Of a stretch of 64,000 nt of DNA, positions 47,001-54,903 are shown piece after piece. Positions within the stretch are counted from its first letter, which is position 1. Every line of letters starts with the position of its first letter. The notes under the pieces are model-generated. The model was not told where the DNA came from, did not search any database, and saw only the letters and a list, made by a program, of their open reading frames with translations. This stretch comes from Hippasteria phrygiana (lineage: Eukaryota; Echinodermata; Asteroidea; Valvatida; Goniasteridae). The translations under genes and the position numbers were made by a program. The stretch covers positions 2,108,001 through 2,172,000 of the forward strand of contig JAZGUH010000112.1 of assembly GCA_037893225.1 (NCBI GenBank), written 5' to 3'.

Positions 47001-50000
47001 ACACCAATTTGTTTAGTCTGCTTTAGTGATAACCTTTTGCGAGGAGTGATGGTGAAAGTTATTCAGTGGTTTATTTCTTCACGTAGGGACTGCTGGGCTG
47101 GTACATGGTCAAAAGTGGTCTGAAGGAGCCCCAGCCCACGGACATGCCGCGGGTCAGTCAGTACAGACTGGTCAGTCATCTTGGCTCAGCCTTTGCTCTG
47201 TATTCACTCATGCTGTGGAGTGGATTATCACACCTGCTGCAGCACAAACCAGTAAGCAAACATCACTGGTGTCTCACAGACAAATTGTGGAGATGCTGTT
47301 GAGATTTGAGATTGTGGTCATTATGGGAAACTGTTTTGGTAATTGCTGCAGAAGAAATATGATTGAACATCACCACGAGAGACGAGGTTTTATCAAACAC
47401 AGAGATTTATGACTGCAGTACTGTCCACCCTAGCCAAATCCAACACCAATACTTCTTTGTTGCAATCTGGGTTTGTGTCACATTTGGACTGCTTTCAAAT
47501 CCGAAGAAACAGGCTTGCATGTGTGCATTTTTTATTGCTTGTAAAATCAACAGGCCGAGAATGATTTTTGGCTTGTTGGATGGGTGGACATGGGGCAAGA
47601 TGAGACATTAATGACAGATAAAAAGTCGTAGACTGAAACATGCACCTTAAAGAAAAAACTCATCAGTTGTGAAGTACATTGTACATTTCTGTGAGCATTT
47701 CTTGTTTAGGTATGTTTTCTTGTCATCTAATAAATCACATGGACACTGATTAGAAAATATTTGTTTCTTGACTTGTGTTGAATGTCACGGAGAATGACCT
47801 CTCACAGTAGAATTTCATGAATGCCACTTGCAAATATTGCAAAATCACTTGAGTTATAATTTGTTATGGACTTGCAAAATCTGAGCAGAGCATTGCACAA
47901 AATTTCATAGGGGTTATCTATGCTGTGTGCTTAATTTTTGAATGGCAATCATACCATAACTTCTCTGAATAACGCCCATGAAACAGGGCTGAAGAACTCG
48001 CAAGTTAATATCTTGGGTTCATGTCATGGTCAGCTCATATTTTTGTTTGCTCCACCGAATCCATGGAGAAATTGTCAAACAGTAGAATGAGTCGATTTAA
48101 TAATATGAATTTATTTCCCTTAGATTGCTGATAGCCGATATCTGCCATTGTTGAGGAAGTGTGCACATGGAACTATGGCATTAGTATTCTTCACAGCTTT
48201 ATCAGGTACATGAACATGCAGTATTTTGTTGAGTACTGAAATGTGAAATAAATAACTTTTGAAAGATAATGACAGCAAAGTATCAAAGGATCTGGATTTG
48301 GCCCTTTCCGAGGACCTTCTAATTGTAGGTTGGACTCCTGTCAAATCCTGTTTGTTTACATTCAGTTTATTACACGCAGCATTTTAACATCACATTTACC
48401 AGAGAACAGTGTTCCATCTACACAGGTACATTGTAAAGACCAGAGTTCAGTATTGTAGCATATAATTTGAAAATAAAAAATTTGAATAAAAGTAAGCATT
48501 GACCCTTGAGTACGGGTTTTTATGGGAGACGTCAAGGTGTCGAGGCGGTTCTGGCAGCCAAGCGAACTGCTACAATGTGTTTGTGCAGTCAAGCGTAACA
48601 TAAACACTAATCCAACAATGGATTGAAACTGCACAAATGGCGTCATCCGGCCTGGTGGTACTTTTCTGTATGCAAAGGGTTAACAATGCCATGCTCCTAC
48701 ACATGGATGCCCACAGCACAGGTAATCACCAAAGGGATGCAATATCAAAATTCAGCAAATAAGAAAGAGACTAAGAGGTTGTGTGTCTGTCACGCAGACA
48801 GAACACATGGCTTTTCCGGAGGTTTCCAATTCTCACCAAAATCTACCTTGTAAAAGTGAAAATGAAAGTGAATTCATAATTTTATTTAAGAAGATTTTGC
48901 AATTAGAATAAAGTATAATTTTTAAAAATATTTAAAACTAGATGAAGACGTCATCATGATCTCACTTTGGATTTTGCCTGCTTGTGAAACTATACACTTA
49001 CCATTTTTTATGATCAGACCTACCCTTATATATGTGTTAAAAAAACATTTTAGATGATGTCACACATTTTTCACATTTATATGAAAGAATGTATCAGCTA
49101 AGAAATTGCAAAAAGAATTTTGTATTTAGCATGTTCTGCTGATGCGATATTGCCTGAAGGCTAAAAACAATTAATATAAAATCGTAGGATGACGTCGTCA
49201 TGTCACGTCAATTTTTATCCATAACATACTGGGCTACTAGATATCAAATTTGAACTCAATTGGTACGGTTCTCTAGATATAGGCCCTTCAAAAAATGCAC
49301 CTTTAAGATGACGTCACATGACATGTGATGACGTCATTATGACATCAGAGCAACATGCACGAGTTCAGCACAGGGTCTAAGTGTATGCCCATTTTCATTA
49401 AGATTGACCTTTGTTTAATGGCAAAAGTGGCCCCGAAAATGAAACATGTGCTTTGTCTATGGCATTTGTGATAGAATAAGATGGAAAAAAAAGAAATTAC
49501 CATATTAATGTATGATGACGTCGTCATGACGTCAAGTAAATTTTCATCTACAATACAAGTCGGTCTACCAACAAAACAAGTTTGAGCTTAATCGGACCTA
49601 TGGTTCTGTAAATTCATTTTAAACATTTTTCAACCTGCCGCTAGAGGGCGCTCCAACATGTTATGATGTCACCGGTAATTTTTCTGTAAGGTACAACCTA
49701 GCCGGAGACTAACATCGTTGAAAGCAAGTTCACATCTGTTTCCACTTTCAAATTATAAGGCACTTCCGGTTTGGACCGGAAGGAAGGGTCACGTGATTTT
49801 GCACGTAATATCAAAAATGAAGACCTTGCATTATTCTATCAGTTCCCGTAAAAAGCAAAATCAGATCTCTCTCGATTGATTTTATATTGATTTTCAAAGA
49901 TTAATGTTCAAATTATTACCGGAAGGGTCACGTGATTTTGCACGTAATATAAAAAATAAAGACCCTGGATTATTCTATCAGTTACCATAAAAAGCAAAAT

Positions 50001-53000
50001 CAGATCTCTCTTGATTGCTTTTATATTGATTTTCAAAGATTAAACTTTCAAATTATTAAGGCACTTCCGGTTTAGACCGGAAGAAAGGGTCACTTGACTT
50101 TAAACGTAATATCAAAAATAAAGACCCTGGATTATTATTAGTTCCCGTAAAAAGCAAAATCAGATCTCTCTCGATTGATTTTATATTGATTTTCAAAGAT
50201 TATGTCTAGAAGTCTTTGATTGCTTGTAATCTGATATTTGATGACGTCATCGTGACGTCATCATCAGAAAGCTTGAGAGCTATGTTAACTATGCTATCTG
50301 AAGCAAATATCTGGATTAAATCTCTCGCGGTTTATTTTTCAGCAATTTGTTAAGGTTTAAAGGTCTTTTCATTGCAACTTCCGGTCTGGTGACGTCATCA
50401 ATCTTTCTCCCCATCAACTTGTTCTTAGCATGAAACCGATTATATACATCAATTATAACGTCGTGATTTCAGCAAACTTCGCCACACACATCAACTGATT
50501 ATTCATTTTAAACATTTTTCAACCTGCCGCTAGAGGGCGCTCGAACATTTTATGACGTCACATTTAATTTGTTTGTGAAGTACAACCAAGGCGGAGACTA
50601 ACATCGTTGAAAGCAAGTTAACATCTTTTTCCACTTTCAAATTATAGGGCACTTCCGGTTTGGACCAGGAGGAAGGGTCACGTGATTTGACGCACACGAG
50701 ATGAAATGAAGAGCCTGGTTTATATTATCAATTCCCACAAAAATCAAGTTCAGGGCTCCCACGGTCGATTTTATATTGATTTTCAAAGATTAAATCTATT
50801 AATCTTTAATTGCTTGTAATTTGATACATGATGACGTCAGAGTAATAGCACAAGTTCAGTCAGGGTCTCAGTGTATGCCAACTCTCATTAAGATAGAAGT
50901 TTGTTTAATGGCAAAAGTGATAGGTGGAATAAAACATGTGCATTGTCTATGGCATTTTTGAAAGAACAAGAACAATAAACAATGGCTATTCCGAAAATTT
51001 CGGAAAAGCCAAATATGGAATGTGACATTGTACGTGTACATGTACATAGTGTTGAAATGATGCCAGCATGCATGTCCAAAAAGATTTCCGTGTTGAACTT
51101 GCTGTTAATCCATTTCATGTCATTCAGGTGTTACTCTATATGGAACCAGAGTTTGAATAAACACAAATTGAAAAGATGTGCAAAAAGGTGTTTTGTTCTT
51201 GATTAAGTGGAAAAGGGCAAGCATGGCAAGTTGCAATTGAGGTTTGTGTCATTTATGTCTGAACTCCAACATAATCCCAACAGAAAGGAGGGTTTTTCAC
51301 ATCGTAATAAATCATCAAACAAACCACAAGGAAAACTGACTAGGAGATTTAATCAACTTGGAGAGTAAACAAAGAAAATTGATGAAGAATAGGAGTTGAA
51401 CCTGTGACCTCTGGATTACTGTACTTGCCATCTGAGCTACTAGCTAGTACATGTATATTGTACCCCTGAACAAAGATATTTAAAAACTGGGGGATTACCA
51501 ATATAGATCAAGATAGGTCAGCTGGAAGAGTGGTAATCAAGAGTTCACAGGTTCAAGTCCTGCTCTTGTCAATTTCTTTGATCAATCTAAAACAAAATCC
51601 TGTAGTATAACAACATTGCGACAATTTTAGTGTCCCTAAAACAGGAAGCATATCTTTAAAATATCAGCGTTCAAAATGTATGAGCTTCTTATTTCTGCAT
51701 TAAGAATGTTACAATTGTTGCTTGGCATCTCAGGTGCTTTTGTGGCTGGGCTGGATGCGGGCCTGGTGTACAACTCTTTCCCCAAGATGGCTGACAAGTG
51801 GGTACCCGATGACATCATGGCTATTGAGCCCAAGTACAAGAATGTCTTTGAGAACCCTACCACTGTGCAGTTTGACCACCGCATACTTGTAAGTACATGT
51901 ACTGTCATTTGTGTGCCTCGTGTTTTCATCATTCAATTTATGTATCAATGTTAGCACAAAAGGTCTACTTATGCTTAACTTACAGTAACAGACATTTACC
52001 TCCAAGATGGTTGTTATGCATAAAGTCTACAGGCAGTTGTGTGGCAGGTTGTATTAAACTTCATATGATCTATCATCAGTTTGTGATCTATCATCAGTTT
52101 GTATCATTGAACTGTTGGATCTTTCTTGGGTTTCATTTTTGGAAGTCCTATGGCACCCTCTCCCCTGCAAAAATTCAAAATAATAGAAATGAATTTTCAA
52201 AACTTGCAGGAATGGGATTTGAACCTGCAACCTCTGGAATACCGTACCGTTGCTCAACCAACTGAACTATCTTGCTTTATGTTCGCTGCCTCCCAAATTG
52301 TCAGTATCTTTGTTCGGGGGGCGCCAGTCAGAAGTCATAATCCCACAATACCATATAGCCAAGGATCACGCCAAATATTACGATACAACCCGGGAAGGGA
52401 CATTGTGGGATCACTTAATGAGGATGCGACTTATTAACTTATAAGGGAAACCGACTAAAGTTGGGGCGTGATCCCTGGCTATTTGACATGGGTTTTACAA
52501 CTTCTGACTAGCGCCCACCGAACAAAGACACTGACAACTCGGGGCAAGATATTTCGGAGGTCACTTCTTGAAAATTCATGCAAAATTTATAGAAATTGAA
52601 AATCTTGCCGTTACTAATGTGTTTATGATGCGTGTCCTGCATGCAGGGTACCTCAACAGCAGCAGCTGCAGCTGGGCTTTGGCTGCTTGCCCGTAGGGTG
52701 CCGCTACCATCGAGAGCCAACCTAGCTGTCAACTGCATGCTGGCAATGAGTGCTGTACAAGTAAGTTATCAGTCATTATCATTCACCTGTACTATCTGAA
52801 ATTCCAATTGAAATTCTTTCACCGGAATGCTGTACACGTGGGCGACACTTTGAACCAATTTATAGATTCCCTACATTATAAACTTGCAAACGGTATTTCT
52901 TGTGTTTAATGGCAGCGAATATAATAATACATGTACCATTGGTTTTTATTACATGTATAGACAGTTTACTTTACCACATGCTCTGTTGTATCGTTTCTTT

Positions 53001-54140
53001 GTCGAATAAACTCAACATTGGTAAGGAAAGGGTATAATACCCTAGACATTCTTCAAATTTAACCTTGACACACCCATTGGCTGTGTGTTTATAGGTGGTT
53101 GCAAGTTGTGAAGTTCATGACAATGTTTACTGATGGGATATCAGTGCTGCTCACTCTCAGAATTATGTGATCAATACGGTGGTTTATCCGCCCACAACTA
53201 CTGATAAAATATTCTTCCCTTAACCCTAACCCCTAGGCATTTTTACAGTGGTGCCGCGTTCTTTAATTTGAGTCGCGTGCGCATTTAGGCAAGTTGTAAA
53301 CACCCTGTTGGTCGAAGCTGCGTCAAGCGCGTGTCTAACACGCACGCGAGCGCCTCGCCACCGCATTGGTCTATACCTATGGCACATTCTTTGGACTTGG
53401 ACAAATTGGGGCATCATAGCTCCATGTAAAGTAATGGTGGCAAAGCGCTACAGTCCTGAACCCATCAAAATTCAACACAACCTGCTGTTGGAGTTTGTAT
53501 GGCTCGGGGGAGTTAGGGTTAATGAAATTATGGCATTTATGGTTCCTTTCGCTAATTAACCCTTACCTCACCTATTACAACAAAACACTACTTGTAGTAA
53601 ACTGTAGTATGCAGTGTACTTTACCCCAAATTAAATGCCTAAGACGTTGGGGTTAAAGAATTGTTTACATTGGAGATGATGTAAATTAATACTTCCTGCT
53701 TCTGTAGCCCAAACAAATTGTCGTACTTAGAATCATAAACACCCTGCTCACCACTGAGCACATTCAAATCCAATTTAGCAGCTAGTACTGCATACATGTC
53801 CGATCGAATCTGTGTCAAGGATAACAAAAACTCTTCTTTTCTTTTTTACACTTACGCATCAACTGGAGTCCCCACTGACACTGCTGTTATTTGGGTCCTT
53901 CTTCCTAACACTTGAAGATTTTTTATAATTTTAAATGCAAGACCACAATTAACAATGCAGTTGATTGGTTTTTCCCAATTCTATTGTGTTTTTCTTTTAC
54001 TTCCACAGATAACCCTTGGTATCTGCACCTTGTTGTACTTTGTGCCAACTGAGCTGGCTGCAGCCCACCAATCTGGTTCCCTGACTCTTCTATCTCTAGC
54101 GCTATGGTTTGCTCATGAAATCAGGAAGGTACCCAAATGA
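25852..54140 (+). CDS. COX15: COX15, heme A synthase, mitochondrial (9 exons)
   Basis: COX15 oxidises heme O to heme A in the mitochondrial inner membrane for cytochrome c oxidase. Exons: 25,852-26,007; 33,632-33,810; 43,729-43,848; 45,960-46,146; 47,087-47,251; 48,124-48,205; 51,734-51,888; 52,647-52,760; 54,009-54,140. The sum is 1,290 nt, or 429 residues plus stop. All introns are GT-AG and phases are consistent. The animal protein is about 410 residues. Conserved histidines appear in [10 protein letters not shown] (H172), VSHLGSAF (H245), FDHRIL (H345) and AAHQSGSL (H406). The first ~50 residues are rich in Ser/Arg/Leu and lack acidic residues, as expected of a mitochondrial presequence. 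The start at 25,852 is the only sensible ATG before that presequence; an upstream in-frame ATG at 25,729 would add a poorly fitting leader. The gene spans 28 kb because of transposons in its introns. Identification rests on recognising the family, not a database search. Confidence 0.93.
26762..28395. mobile_element. GGGTCATTCC inverted-repeat element (right arm)
   Basis: Counterpart of 13,119-14,269. One end has a short local duplication of GGGGGCCATTCCATAAATTA-type sequence. Interrupted by the 443-bp MITE at 27,368. Confidence 0.65.
27368..27810. mobile_element. 443-bp MITE, GTGACCCGCTC ends, TSD ATTT (right arm only)
   Basis: Same ends and interior as 1,632-2,071. Flanked by ATTT (27,364-27,367 and 27,811-27,814). 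The left arm is empty at about 13,690. It sits inside the 1.2-kb GGGTCATTCC element at 26,762-28,395, so it is the younger insertion. Confidence 0.85.
28580..28940. mobile_element. 361-bp TTAA MITE (right arm only)
   Basis: TTAA at 28,576-28,579 and 28,941-28,944. Ends CCCTAACC and GGAGTTAGGG. Interior GGAGGATTCAGGTTA-type repeats. Left arm empty at about 12,937. Close relative in opposite orientation at 62,249-62,607. Confidence 0.85.
28945..29159. mobile_element. TTAA-flanked MITE (right arm)
   Basis: Counterpart of 12,731-12,936. In this arm a second TTAA MITE has inserted exactly at its flanking TTAA (28,941-28,944). Confidence 0.7.
29569..30552 (-). mobile_element. mariner element (right arm)
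   Basis: TA-flanked counterpart of 10,531-11,521. The minus-strand ORF 30,377-29,703 stays open through the proline run and reaches [16 protein letters not shown], but the first aspartate block reads GDESG instead of GDESW. Confidence 0.85.
29703..30377 (-). pseudogene. mariner transposase, N-terminally truncated (224 aa)
   Basis: Contains the three acidic blocks of the DD34D mariner catalytic domain: [17 protein letters not shown] and SPDLVPCD. The two N-terminal helix-turn-helix domains of a ~345-residue mariner transposase are absent. The left-arm homologue is frameshifted in the proline run. Confidence 0.75.
31201..32486 (-). mobile_element. IS630/Tc1-type element with long inverted repeats (right arm)
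   Basis: TA-flanked counterpart of 8,707-9,867. The minus strand carries [20 protein letters not shown] and [15 protein letters not shown] (32,313-32,098), then after the nested MITE a C-terminal segment (31,714-31,487) with [14 protein letters not shown]. Only the C-terminal half of the transposase remains. Confidence 0.75.
31727..32087. mobile_element. 361-bp TTAA MITE with internal TCCTCCAAAATCC array (right arm only)
   Basis: TTAA at 31,723-31,726 and 32,088-32,091. The left arm at about 9,353 is empty (GGTCACTTAAAAGAC). The interior has about seven copies of CCTCAATCCTCCAAAATCC spaced 40-60 bases apart. It splits the transposase relic of 31,201-32,486. Confidence 0.85.
32706..32961. mobile_element. 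TTAA-flanked MITE, CCCTAACC ends (right arm)
   Basis: Counterpart of 8,130-8,375. TTAA on both sides. Interior repeats GGATTTTGATGGATT-like blocks. Confidence 0.75.
33632..33810 (+). CDS. COX15: COX15 exon 2
   Basis: Acceptor cccatcag, donor GTAAAA. It encodes residues 53-112 and the first transmembrane segment ([20 protein letters not shown]), matching the start of the COX15 core. It ends in phase 2 and joins exon 3 to rebuild GGVTR-LTESG. Confidence 0.93.
33860..34071. mobile_element. TTAA-flanked MITE, CCCCTTTGCGTACG ends (right arm)
   Basis: Counterpart of 7,037-7,248, 212 bp, immediately 3' of COX15 exon 2. Confidence 0.8.
34642..35509 (-). mobile_element. Tc1-like element (right arm)
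   Basis: TA-flanked counterpart of 5,637-6,465. Its minus-strand ORF 35,311-34,841 (156 aa) is longer and retains [10 protein letters not shown], the second catalytic aspartate block [10 protein letters not shown] and [11 protein letters not shown], where the third acidic residue would lie. The N-terminal DNA-binding part is missing, so it is not autonomous. Confidence 0.8.
34841..35311 (-). pseudogene. Tc1-type transposase C-terminal fragment
   Basis: 156 codons of DDE-transposase core. Lacks the helix-turn-helix N-terminus and the first aspartate region of a normal ~340-residue Tc1 transposase. The left-arm copy (5,951-6,148 region) is more degraded. Confidence 0.7.
36462..36491. repeat. 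(ATT)n tail of the LINE
   Basis: About ten ATT repeats, read as (AAT)n at the LINE 3' end, as expected of CR1/L2-type elements that end in short tandem repeats. Confidence 0.8.
36931..36950. repeat. (TA)n microsatellite in LINE 3' UTR
   Basis: Run of TATATATATA within the 3' untranslated part of the LINE. Confidence 0.7.
37470..41102 (-). CDS. CR1-like LINE polyprotein: 2A-like, PHD, endonuclease, reverse transcriptase (1,210 aa)
   Basis: Drives target-primed retrotransposition. Residues 1-171: Cys/His-containing N-terminal part with a hydrophobic stretch at 21-37. Residues 172-179: 2A-like DIELNPGP. Residues 184-235: PHD-type zinc finger (C184, C187, C200, C203, H208, C211, C232, C235). 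Residues ~283-494: apurinic-type endonuclease with FNARS, TETWL (E314), GDFN (420-423), STIDLIF and SDHHAV (489-494). Residues ~700-990: reverse transcriptase with [35 protein letters not shown] and FADD (939-942). A C-terminal domain follows to residue 1,210. All catalytic motifs are intact. CR1-like elements with PHD domains are known. The start could instead be Met17. Confidence 0.9.
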   Translation of the reverse strand: MLCFRVVTISTYPSTYMASSPQALCWALAFAINVALLNPQSTTNCIPHDRVLSADKPGHIHQGFSTGESDILSVFHSVFLHLRPVFQANCTIHCMRHRLHCEQHASDGEPQASHCSHQASGNYCKLYTVHPIWLNLQLKLRTSKHSKFGKAPVTYYPNSTATFNISLTVSGDIELNPGPVKDPCGKCSHPVKCNQRSLLCEDCNKYWHQKCIPAMSIDQYRVLISSTIDWFCPVCTTSTMLPFSSCSDTSFQDVFGNTTDDDQLTELQSTPDPNLRSKNSISGLLFNARSIRSKQQEFKSFLELHPIDIACVTETWLSASDTETISTVPGYSTIRRDRDSRGGGIMAIINDSLLPTHLQHFEPANIELSWLSLTVKHSKWLVGVVYRPPNSDITFFDKLQAAFDAVQAILPQYEGLILLGDFNINWLTESTAKSNLQEVADSFELTQIVEDVTRPSNSLTSSGSTIDLIFTNRPEKFPAVGSFANPVRSDHHAVSFTFSAPKAPPQPAVIRSFLQLRKADMKHLETLLHLAPWSAFMDDDDPDASWEGFMDIFEAAIHDSIPRKQQRRSKISPWITPELKKLIHLKHKLFTKAKHSSSSSAWLHYKQIRNKVKHSTKSAYWNYVNGLFETRDNKRSFWCFVRDQRKSKCPPAFQYADKLLQKPIDIAQTFNEFFTSVHSPAETCPATPPACTLPIPELPPIQIKLGWLTKSLHNLTPHKAPGPDGISPTILRSTASFIAPPLLRLMNSSLAHGTLPKDWKLSNVTPVFKSAKRTDIKNYRPIALTSIVCKVLERAVADSINDHVSSCCLGNDEQHGFTARKSCVTQLTNAIHDWASIMDKPRPPRIDIAFLDFSKAFDVMPHHTLLKKLARKFNIQGQTWSWLKSFLVGRHQRVMYHGAFSSWSPVTSGVPQGSVLGPLLFNLFISDISHTLDTKSLLFADDTLIYHPINSPEDEVLLQTDLDALTQWTESNGMKLNTSKSKIMHMTRSTKPLALPQYHILGSPLTVATTYKYLGVTINNTLTWNDHVNSVVAKANKTLGFIWHVAGGTSTNALMSLYRSLVIPVLEYGLPAWSPYTATSSDKLERVQRRATRMFLKQQRGAVSYEDRLAQLNWQTLKSRRQRITVQFTTKCLFGLVDCYTVNSHTSVNTRHMDTLTFNHLYARTQSLKNTSIHSFPRIWSSLPTNVKNALILDSFKCFNKYLCNHFIDI
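40566..40589 (-). other. 2A-like translational recoding motif in LINE ORF
   Basis: Codons for DIELNPGP, preceded by SLTVSG. Matches the D-x-E-x-N-P-G-P consensus, where ribosomes skip the Gly-Pro bond. It would separate residues 1-178 from a PHD-EN-RT protein starting at Pro179. Similar motifs are documented in marine-invertebrate non-LTR elements. Activity here is inferred. Confidence 0.8.
41179..41744 (+). pseudogene. SAP-domain protein fragment (YqaJ-type accessory gene of ISL2EU-like element)
   Basis: Starts [20 protein letters not shown] with a SAP-like DNA-binding helix pair (residues ~7-40). After a one-base frameshift near 41,310-41,345 it continues in another frame as [20 protein letters not shown]... 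and DVFNYLICF, a segment I know from proteins that go on to SWIM zinc-finger and YqaJ nuclease domains. These downstream domains are absent. Ends after a proline run encoded by a C-tract at 41,651. Confidence 0.55.
42148..42534 (-). pseudogene. THAP-domain N-terminal fragment of a transposase
   Basis: Residues ~30-65 read [16 protein letters not shown]...[24 protein letters not shown]: the Trp, the F and the C-x2-H ligands of a THAP zinc finger followed by the GPTDDYPDPIPA tail common in THAP transposases. The first two cysteine ligands are not visible in this frame. The catalytic domain is absent. Confidence 0.65.
43416..43565. mobile_element. TTAA-flanked MITE with CCAGTTC ends (right arm)
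   Basis: TTAA at 43,412-43,415 and 43,566-43,569. Ends CCAGTTCACGCC and GACGCGAACTAG. 150 bp, followed immediately by a second TTAA element. Confidence 0.7.
43570..43630. mobile_element. 61-bp TTAA-flanked miniature element (right arm)
   Basis: Counterpart of 4,152-4,213. TTAA at 43,566-43,569 and 43,631-43,634. Probably an internally deleted member of the CCCTAAC family. Confidence 0.65.
43729..43848 (+). CDS. COX15: COX15 exon 3
   Basis: Acceptor ttgtacag, donor GTAGTA. It encodes [20 protein letters not shown] and the following segment up to FPEY, near-identical to the corresponding part of animal COX15. It lies 3' of the nested transposon in intron 2. Confidence 0.95.
43849..45959. other. 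COX15 intron 3
   Basis: 2.1 kb. Contains the hAT MITE (44,234-44,660) and the partly deleted TTCACACTA MITE (about 45,015-45,342). No coding sequence recognised. Confidence 0.6.
44234..44660. mobile_element. hAT-type MITE, 8-bp TSD CAATGAAG (right arm)
   Basis: Inverted counterpart of 3,115-3,549 with the same 8-bp duplication. Lies in COX15 intron 3. Confidence 0.8.
45960..46146 (+). CDS. COX15: COX15 exon 4
   Basis: Acceptor ttattgcag, donor GTATTT. It contains the first heme-ligand motif [10 protein letters not shown] (H172), then a transmembrane helix and the segment ending LIFQ. Phase 0 at the 3' end. Confidence 0.95.
46147..47086. other. COX15 intron 4, no recognised element
   Basis: 940 bases, matching 212-1,165 in the left arm. 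No terminal inverted repeats, RNA gene or credible ORF seen. Confidence 0.6.
47087..47251 (+). CDS. COX15: COX15 exon 5
   Basis: Acceptor tcacgtag, donor GTAAGC. It encodes [12 protein letters not shown], the [13 protein letters not shown] motif with conserved H245, and the following helix. 165 nt, phase 0 at both ends. The last 46 bases of the inverted-repeat homology lie just 3' of it. Confidence 0.95.
47252..48123. other. COX15 intron 5, no recognised element
   Basis: 872 bases. The inverted-repeat homology covers the first 46. No transposon ends or ORFs supported. Confidence 0.5.
48124..48205 (+). CDS. COX15: COX15 exon 6
   Basis: Acceptor ttcccttag, donor GTACAT. It encodes [20 protein letters not shown] and the start of the next helix, ending inside the glycine codon of ALSG that exon 7 completes. 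Confidence 0.9.
48503..48679. mobile_element. CCCCTTG-family MITE in COX15 intron 6
   Basis: Interior GTGTTTGTGCAGTCAAGCGT as in 7,037-7,248. TTAA on the right (48,680-48,683), decayed TTGA on the left. Confidence 0.7.
49638..49653 (+). promoter_or_regulatory. CTCF-like motif in repeat
   Basis: CCGCTAGAGGGCGCTC fits the CTCF core consensus except one base. Repeat-borne; binding unknown. Confidence 0.35.
50527..50542 (+). promoter_or_regulatory. CTCF-like motif in repeat
   Basis: Second identical CCGCTAGAGGGCGCTC in intron 6. Confidence 0.35.
51319..51590. repeat. Old tRNA-like repeats in COX15 intron 6
   Basis: Decayed facing copies of the 313-bp family: GGAGTTGAACCTGTGACC on one strand and CACAGGTTCAAGTCC on the other, with AACAAAGATATTTAAAAACT between. 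Confidence 0.55.
51734..51888 (+). CDS. COX15: COX15 exon 7
   Basis: Acceptor catctcag, donor GTAAGT. It encodes [19 protein letters not shown], one of the most conserved COX15 blocks, and FDHRIL with conserved H345. Confidence 0.96.
52160..52460 (-). repeat. Old tRNA-like repeat in COX15 intron 7
   Basis: Same order of blocks as the 313-bp unit (GGGATTTGAACCTGCAACC, GTCAGTATCTTTGTTCG, AAGTCATAATCCCA) with many substitutions. A partial inverted copy follows at 52,465-52,555. Confidence 0.65.
52647..52760 (+). CDS. COX15: COX15 exon 8
   Basis: Acceptor tgcatgcag, donor GTAAGT. 38 codons. It encodes a transmembrane helix and the [12 protein letters not shown] loop, corresponding to the RRIPLPRR loop of vertebrate COX15. 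Confidence 0.93.
53224..53518. mobile_element. 295-bp TTAA MITE in COX15 intron 8
   Basis: TTAA at 53,220-53,223 and 53,519-53,522. Ends CCCTAACCCC and GGAGTTAGGG. Confidence 0.75.
54009..54140 (+). CDS. COX15: COX15 exon 9 (terminal)
   Basis: Acceptor cttccacag. It encodes [20 protein letters not shown], the fourth conserved histidine (H406) in AAHQSGSL, a final helix and the basic C-terminus ending KVPK, then TGA. AATAAA signals follow about 300 bases downstream. Confidence 0.95.
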   Translation: MTLGICTLLYFVPTELAAAHQSGSLTLLSLALWFAHEIRKVPK

Positions 54141-54581
54141 GCCAGACAAGGTCTTTTCTGTGTGATGAATGAAGCCATGTAAACTAGGATATTAAAGCAG
54201 TTTGCAATTTGCAGAATATCTCGCAAACAGAAGTAATGCCTTCTTTGGCATGGCATGCTGCTGTCCTAGAAATATCTAACATAGTATGAACTATATAAAG
54301 AAAGAAACATTTTTGAAATTATATTATTTTCATTCACATATTTTGTAAAACATGGGTGTATTGGAAACTTTCTTTTTCAAGTTATAAAAGGTATACTCAA
54401 GTGTGTAAAAGGTAACTCCCGTTTCCAACAACAAAGGGCTGAATAAATAAAAGTTAGCAAAGCAATTTCTATTTTTTGTCAGAAAATGCTAAAGTGAGTA
54501 GCACTTTCTTTTTAACATATAAATAAAGGTGAGCTTTTGCTAATGATCTGCAGCATTTGCTTGTATTTTTGCAAGGTCCTC
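54141..54581 (+). other. COX15 3' UTR region
   Basis: AT-rich sequence after the stop codon with AATAAA-type signals at about 54,440 and 54,524. The exact cleavage site cannot be set. Confidence 0.5.
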
Positions 54582-54903
54582 CATGGCCTCATTTATGAAT
54601 GTAAGAACCCATCCTAAGGTGTACCAGGATGGGATGAATCGTGATGAGACCAATCCTCCCACTTGCCATCAACTCTTTCGGTTTGATAAGGAAAATGTGA
54701 AGCGGCTTGCACAGACTTTGCTGCCTGAAAATTATGAGACTCGTGGTGGACGTTTGTCACCAATTCAACGCATGGATACAACTTTGCGATACTTAGCGGA
54801 TCCGGGTTTTCAGACTTCGGTTGCTAATGGTGATGGACGTAACCTGGATAAGATTCCCCGTATCAAACACAGATATGAGCAACGGTTTCCCATGTACGCA
54901 TAA
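54582..54903 (+). pseudogene. PIF/Harbinger-type transposase N-terminal fragment
   Basis: About 75 residues with LFRFDKENVKRLAQTLLPE and RGGRLSPIQRMDTTLRYLAD, the helical N-terminal region of HARBI1-like nucleases. The DDE catalytic part is not found downstream. Could be one exon of a larger gene or a remnant. Confidence 0.55.

Larger units (their letters stand above)
25886..47297. repeat. Right arm of giant inverted repeat
   Basis: Reverse complement of 1-17,047. This arm carries the COX15 exons in the intact gene. It is longer than the left arm because of arm-specific insertions: 27,368-27,810, 28,580-28,940, 31,727-32,087 and the 6.6-kb element at 36,239-42,857. Similarity stops at 47,297 only because the window stops at base 1. 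At the inner end it stops within COX15 exon 1, 34 bases after the ATG. Confidence 0.95.
48930..50850. repeat. Motif-rich tandem repeat block in COX15 intron 6
   Basis: Units of about 150 bp start near 49,759, 49,918, 50,060 and 50,648. Each carries some of: ACTTCCGGT (ETS-like), GGTCACGTGA (E-box), GACGTCA (CRE-like) and CAGATCTCTCTCGATTG. Two copies of CCGCTAGAGGGCGCTC flank the block. Same family as 59,020-60,150. Resembles the tandem-core non-autonomous elements of marine invertebrates; class not proven. Confidence 0.75.
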
